64,000 bases of DNA from Zasmidium citrigriseum (lineage: Eukaryota > Ascomycota > Dothideomycetes > Mycosphaerellales > Mycosphaerellaceae): assembly GCA_002786025.1 (NCBI GenBank), contig NHNW01000011.1, positions 558,001 through 622,000 of the forward strand, given 5' to 3'. Shown in pieces: positions 63,344 through 64,000 of this stretch. The position numbers and the translations under genes are program-made. Numbering within the stretch: the stretch's first letter is position 1; every line of letters begins with the position of its first letter. The notes beneath the pieces were generated by a model. That model worked only from the letters and a program-made list of their open reading frames with translations, ran no database searches and was not told where the DNA came from.

Positions 63344-64000
63344 TCATTGCTGTTGGAGATTCCATTTGGCCGTGAACCAGGTGTCGAAGTCGATAGGTCG
63401 AACATCGCGAAAAAGCTGGTTGAGATTCGATTGCGTGAAGTCGTAACGTCCTTCGCAAGTGTTCATCAACGCTCGTAATCGAACCTGCCTTGCCGCGTCG
63501 TTCTGAGCCACGGCGACTTGCATCTCGGCACGCAAGGTAATCGGACCATGCCACTGAATGTTGAACGCTCGCCCTGTTCCAAAGTCAGTGATGCACTTGA
63601 AATTGCAGACATAATCGTTTGACTGACCGGTCAATCGCTGCACTTGCAGAATCAAGTCTTTTACTTGAATGCGTTGGCCTTGCATTCGCAGCTCAGCTGG
63701 CCACGTCGGGAGATCCAAGGCCTGTGTCACAAAGCGGGCAACATCTTGTGCTGCGGTCATGCAAATGGTAGTGTTAGGCTCGTTGTTCTGATCATAAGCA
63801 GGAGCCTGGGCCGTCATGTTTCTGCAATTCATGATGTAGTCACCCTCGCCGCCGAGACCAGAGGTCATTCCGATGTGCGACTGGGCCAAACCTCCTGGTT
63901 GAAACCGCTCGTAAAATATTCCGCAGACGAATGCTGTCGACTGGATGTTTTGAGCGTAATGATTGAGCCACTGTCGAGCTATCGTACGACCACGATCAAG
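63344..64000 (-). CDS. NmrA-like / isoflavone-reductase-like NAD(P)-dependent protein, C-terminal part
   Basis: Open to the right edge; the N-terminal part with the Rossmann GxxGxxG lies outside. About 218 residues are visible, with the stop at 63344. Visible signatures of the NmrA/CipA branch of short-chain-dehydrogenase-like folds: ARQWLNHYAQNIQSTAFVCG then IFYERFQPGGL (substrate-side helix and Phe/Tyr-Glu-Arg turn), GEGDYIMNCRNMTAQAPAYD, TAAQDVARFVTQALDLPTWP then AELRMQGQRIQVKDLILQVQ. The last 60 residues (MNTCEGRYDFTQSNLNQLFR) form the usual C-terminal helices. These proteins either reduce phenylpropanoid-like substrates or act as NADP sensors; which is unknown. Confidence 0.82.
   Translation of the reverse strand, partial: LDRGRTIARQWLNHYAQNIQSTAFVCGIFYERFQPGGLAQSHIGMTSGLGGEGDYIMNCRNMTAQAPAYDQNNEPNTTICMTAAQDVARFVTQALDLPTWPAELRMQGQRIQVKDLILQVQRLTGQSNDYVCNFKCITDFGTGRAFNIQWHGPITLRAEMQVAVAQNDAARQVRLRALMNTCEGRYDFTQSNLNQLFRDVRPIDFDTWFTAKWNLQQQ

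Noticed and set aside
1..64000. tRNA or rRNA genes
   Set aside because: No A/B-box pair with cloverleaf or rRNA-like conserved stretch was seen on either strand by eye.

Overview
This window is nuclear DNA of a filamentous ascomycete. Genes are dense and lie on both strands, and introns are short (mostly 48-60 bp) with GT/AG borders and CTAAC- or CTGAC-like branch sites. Several families are of fungal type: a Gid9-like protein, Mic10, Urb2, Maf1, a Rad53-type FHA kinase, seed-maturation-protein (SMP) domain proteins and a proteinase-K-like protease. The mix suggests Pezizomycotina, probably Dothideomycetes; that rank is inference. I see no tRNA, rRNA, CRISPR array, prophage or intact transposon.

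Layout, left to right. 1-11.7 kb: the N-terminal part of TAF1 (minus, cut by the window edge), a 2.2 kb gene-free stretch, an uncharacterised RG-rich coiled-coil protein, a Rex1-type RNA exonuclease, an uncharacterised membrane/coiled-coil protein and a small SnoaL-like protein. 12-25 kb: a protein with two tandem E2 (UBC) folds, TRAPP subunit Trs23, a CYSTM-like Cys-rich miniprotein, an unknown conserved protein, a secreted subtilisin and an FHA checkpoint kinase. 25.5-36 kb: Abp1, a large F-box protein and an MFS permease. 36-42 kb: an accessory-looking block with one orphan ORF and three tandem genes (37521-42123, all plus) for disordered, probably nuclear proteins sharing a short module (I-x-G-x-L-x-L-x-G-x-W-D-L-Q-x-Y-E-Y, then ECLQLHR). 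42.6-64 kb: Mic10, Urb2, a Cys-rich miniprotein, the glutamate-cysteine ligase regulatory subunit, AP-1 sigma, Maf1, a multispan membrane protein, an ADGF/ADA2-type adenosine deaminase, a Gid9/MAEA-like protein, two neighbouring SMP/LEA-like genes and the end of an NmrA-like oxidoreductase (minus, cut by the right edge).

Most genes are unrelated housekeeping functions: transcription (TAF1, Maf1), RNA processing and ribosome assembly (Rex1, Urb2), trafficking (Trs23, AP-1 sigma), actin (Abp1), mitochondrial cristae (Mic10), ubiquitin (tandem E2, Gid9, F-box), redox (GCLM) and stress (CYSTM, SMP pair). Two clusters look like local duplications: the SMP/LEA-like pair and the three-gene module family, the latter being my best candidate for an undescribed system. 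Exon joins were worked out by hand from splice signals, reading phase and family conservation; several real start codons lie in very short first exons (6-45 nt). No search or expression data were available.
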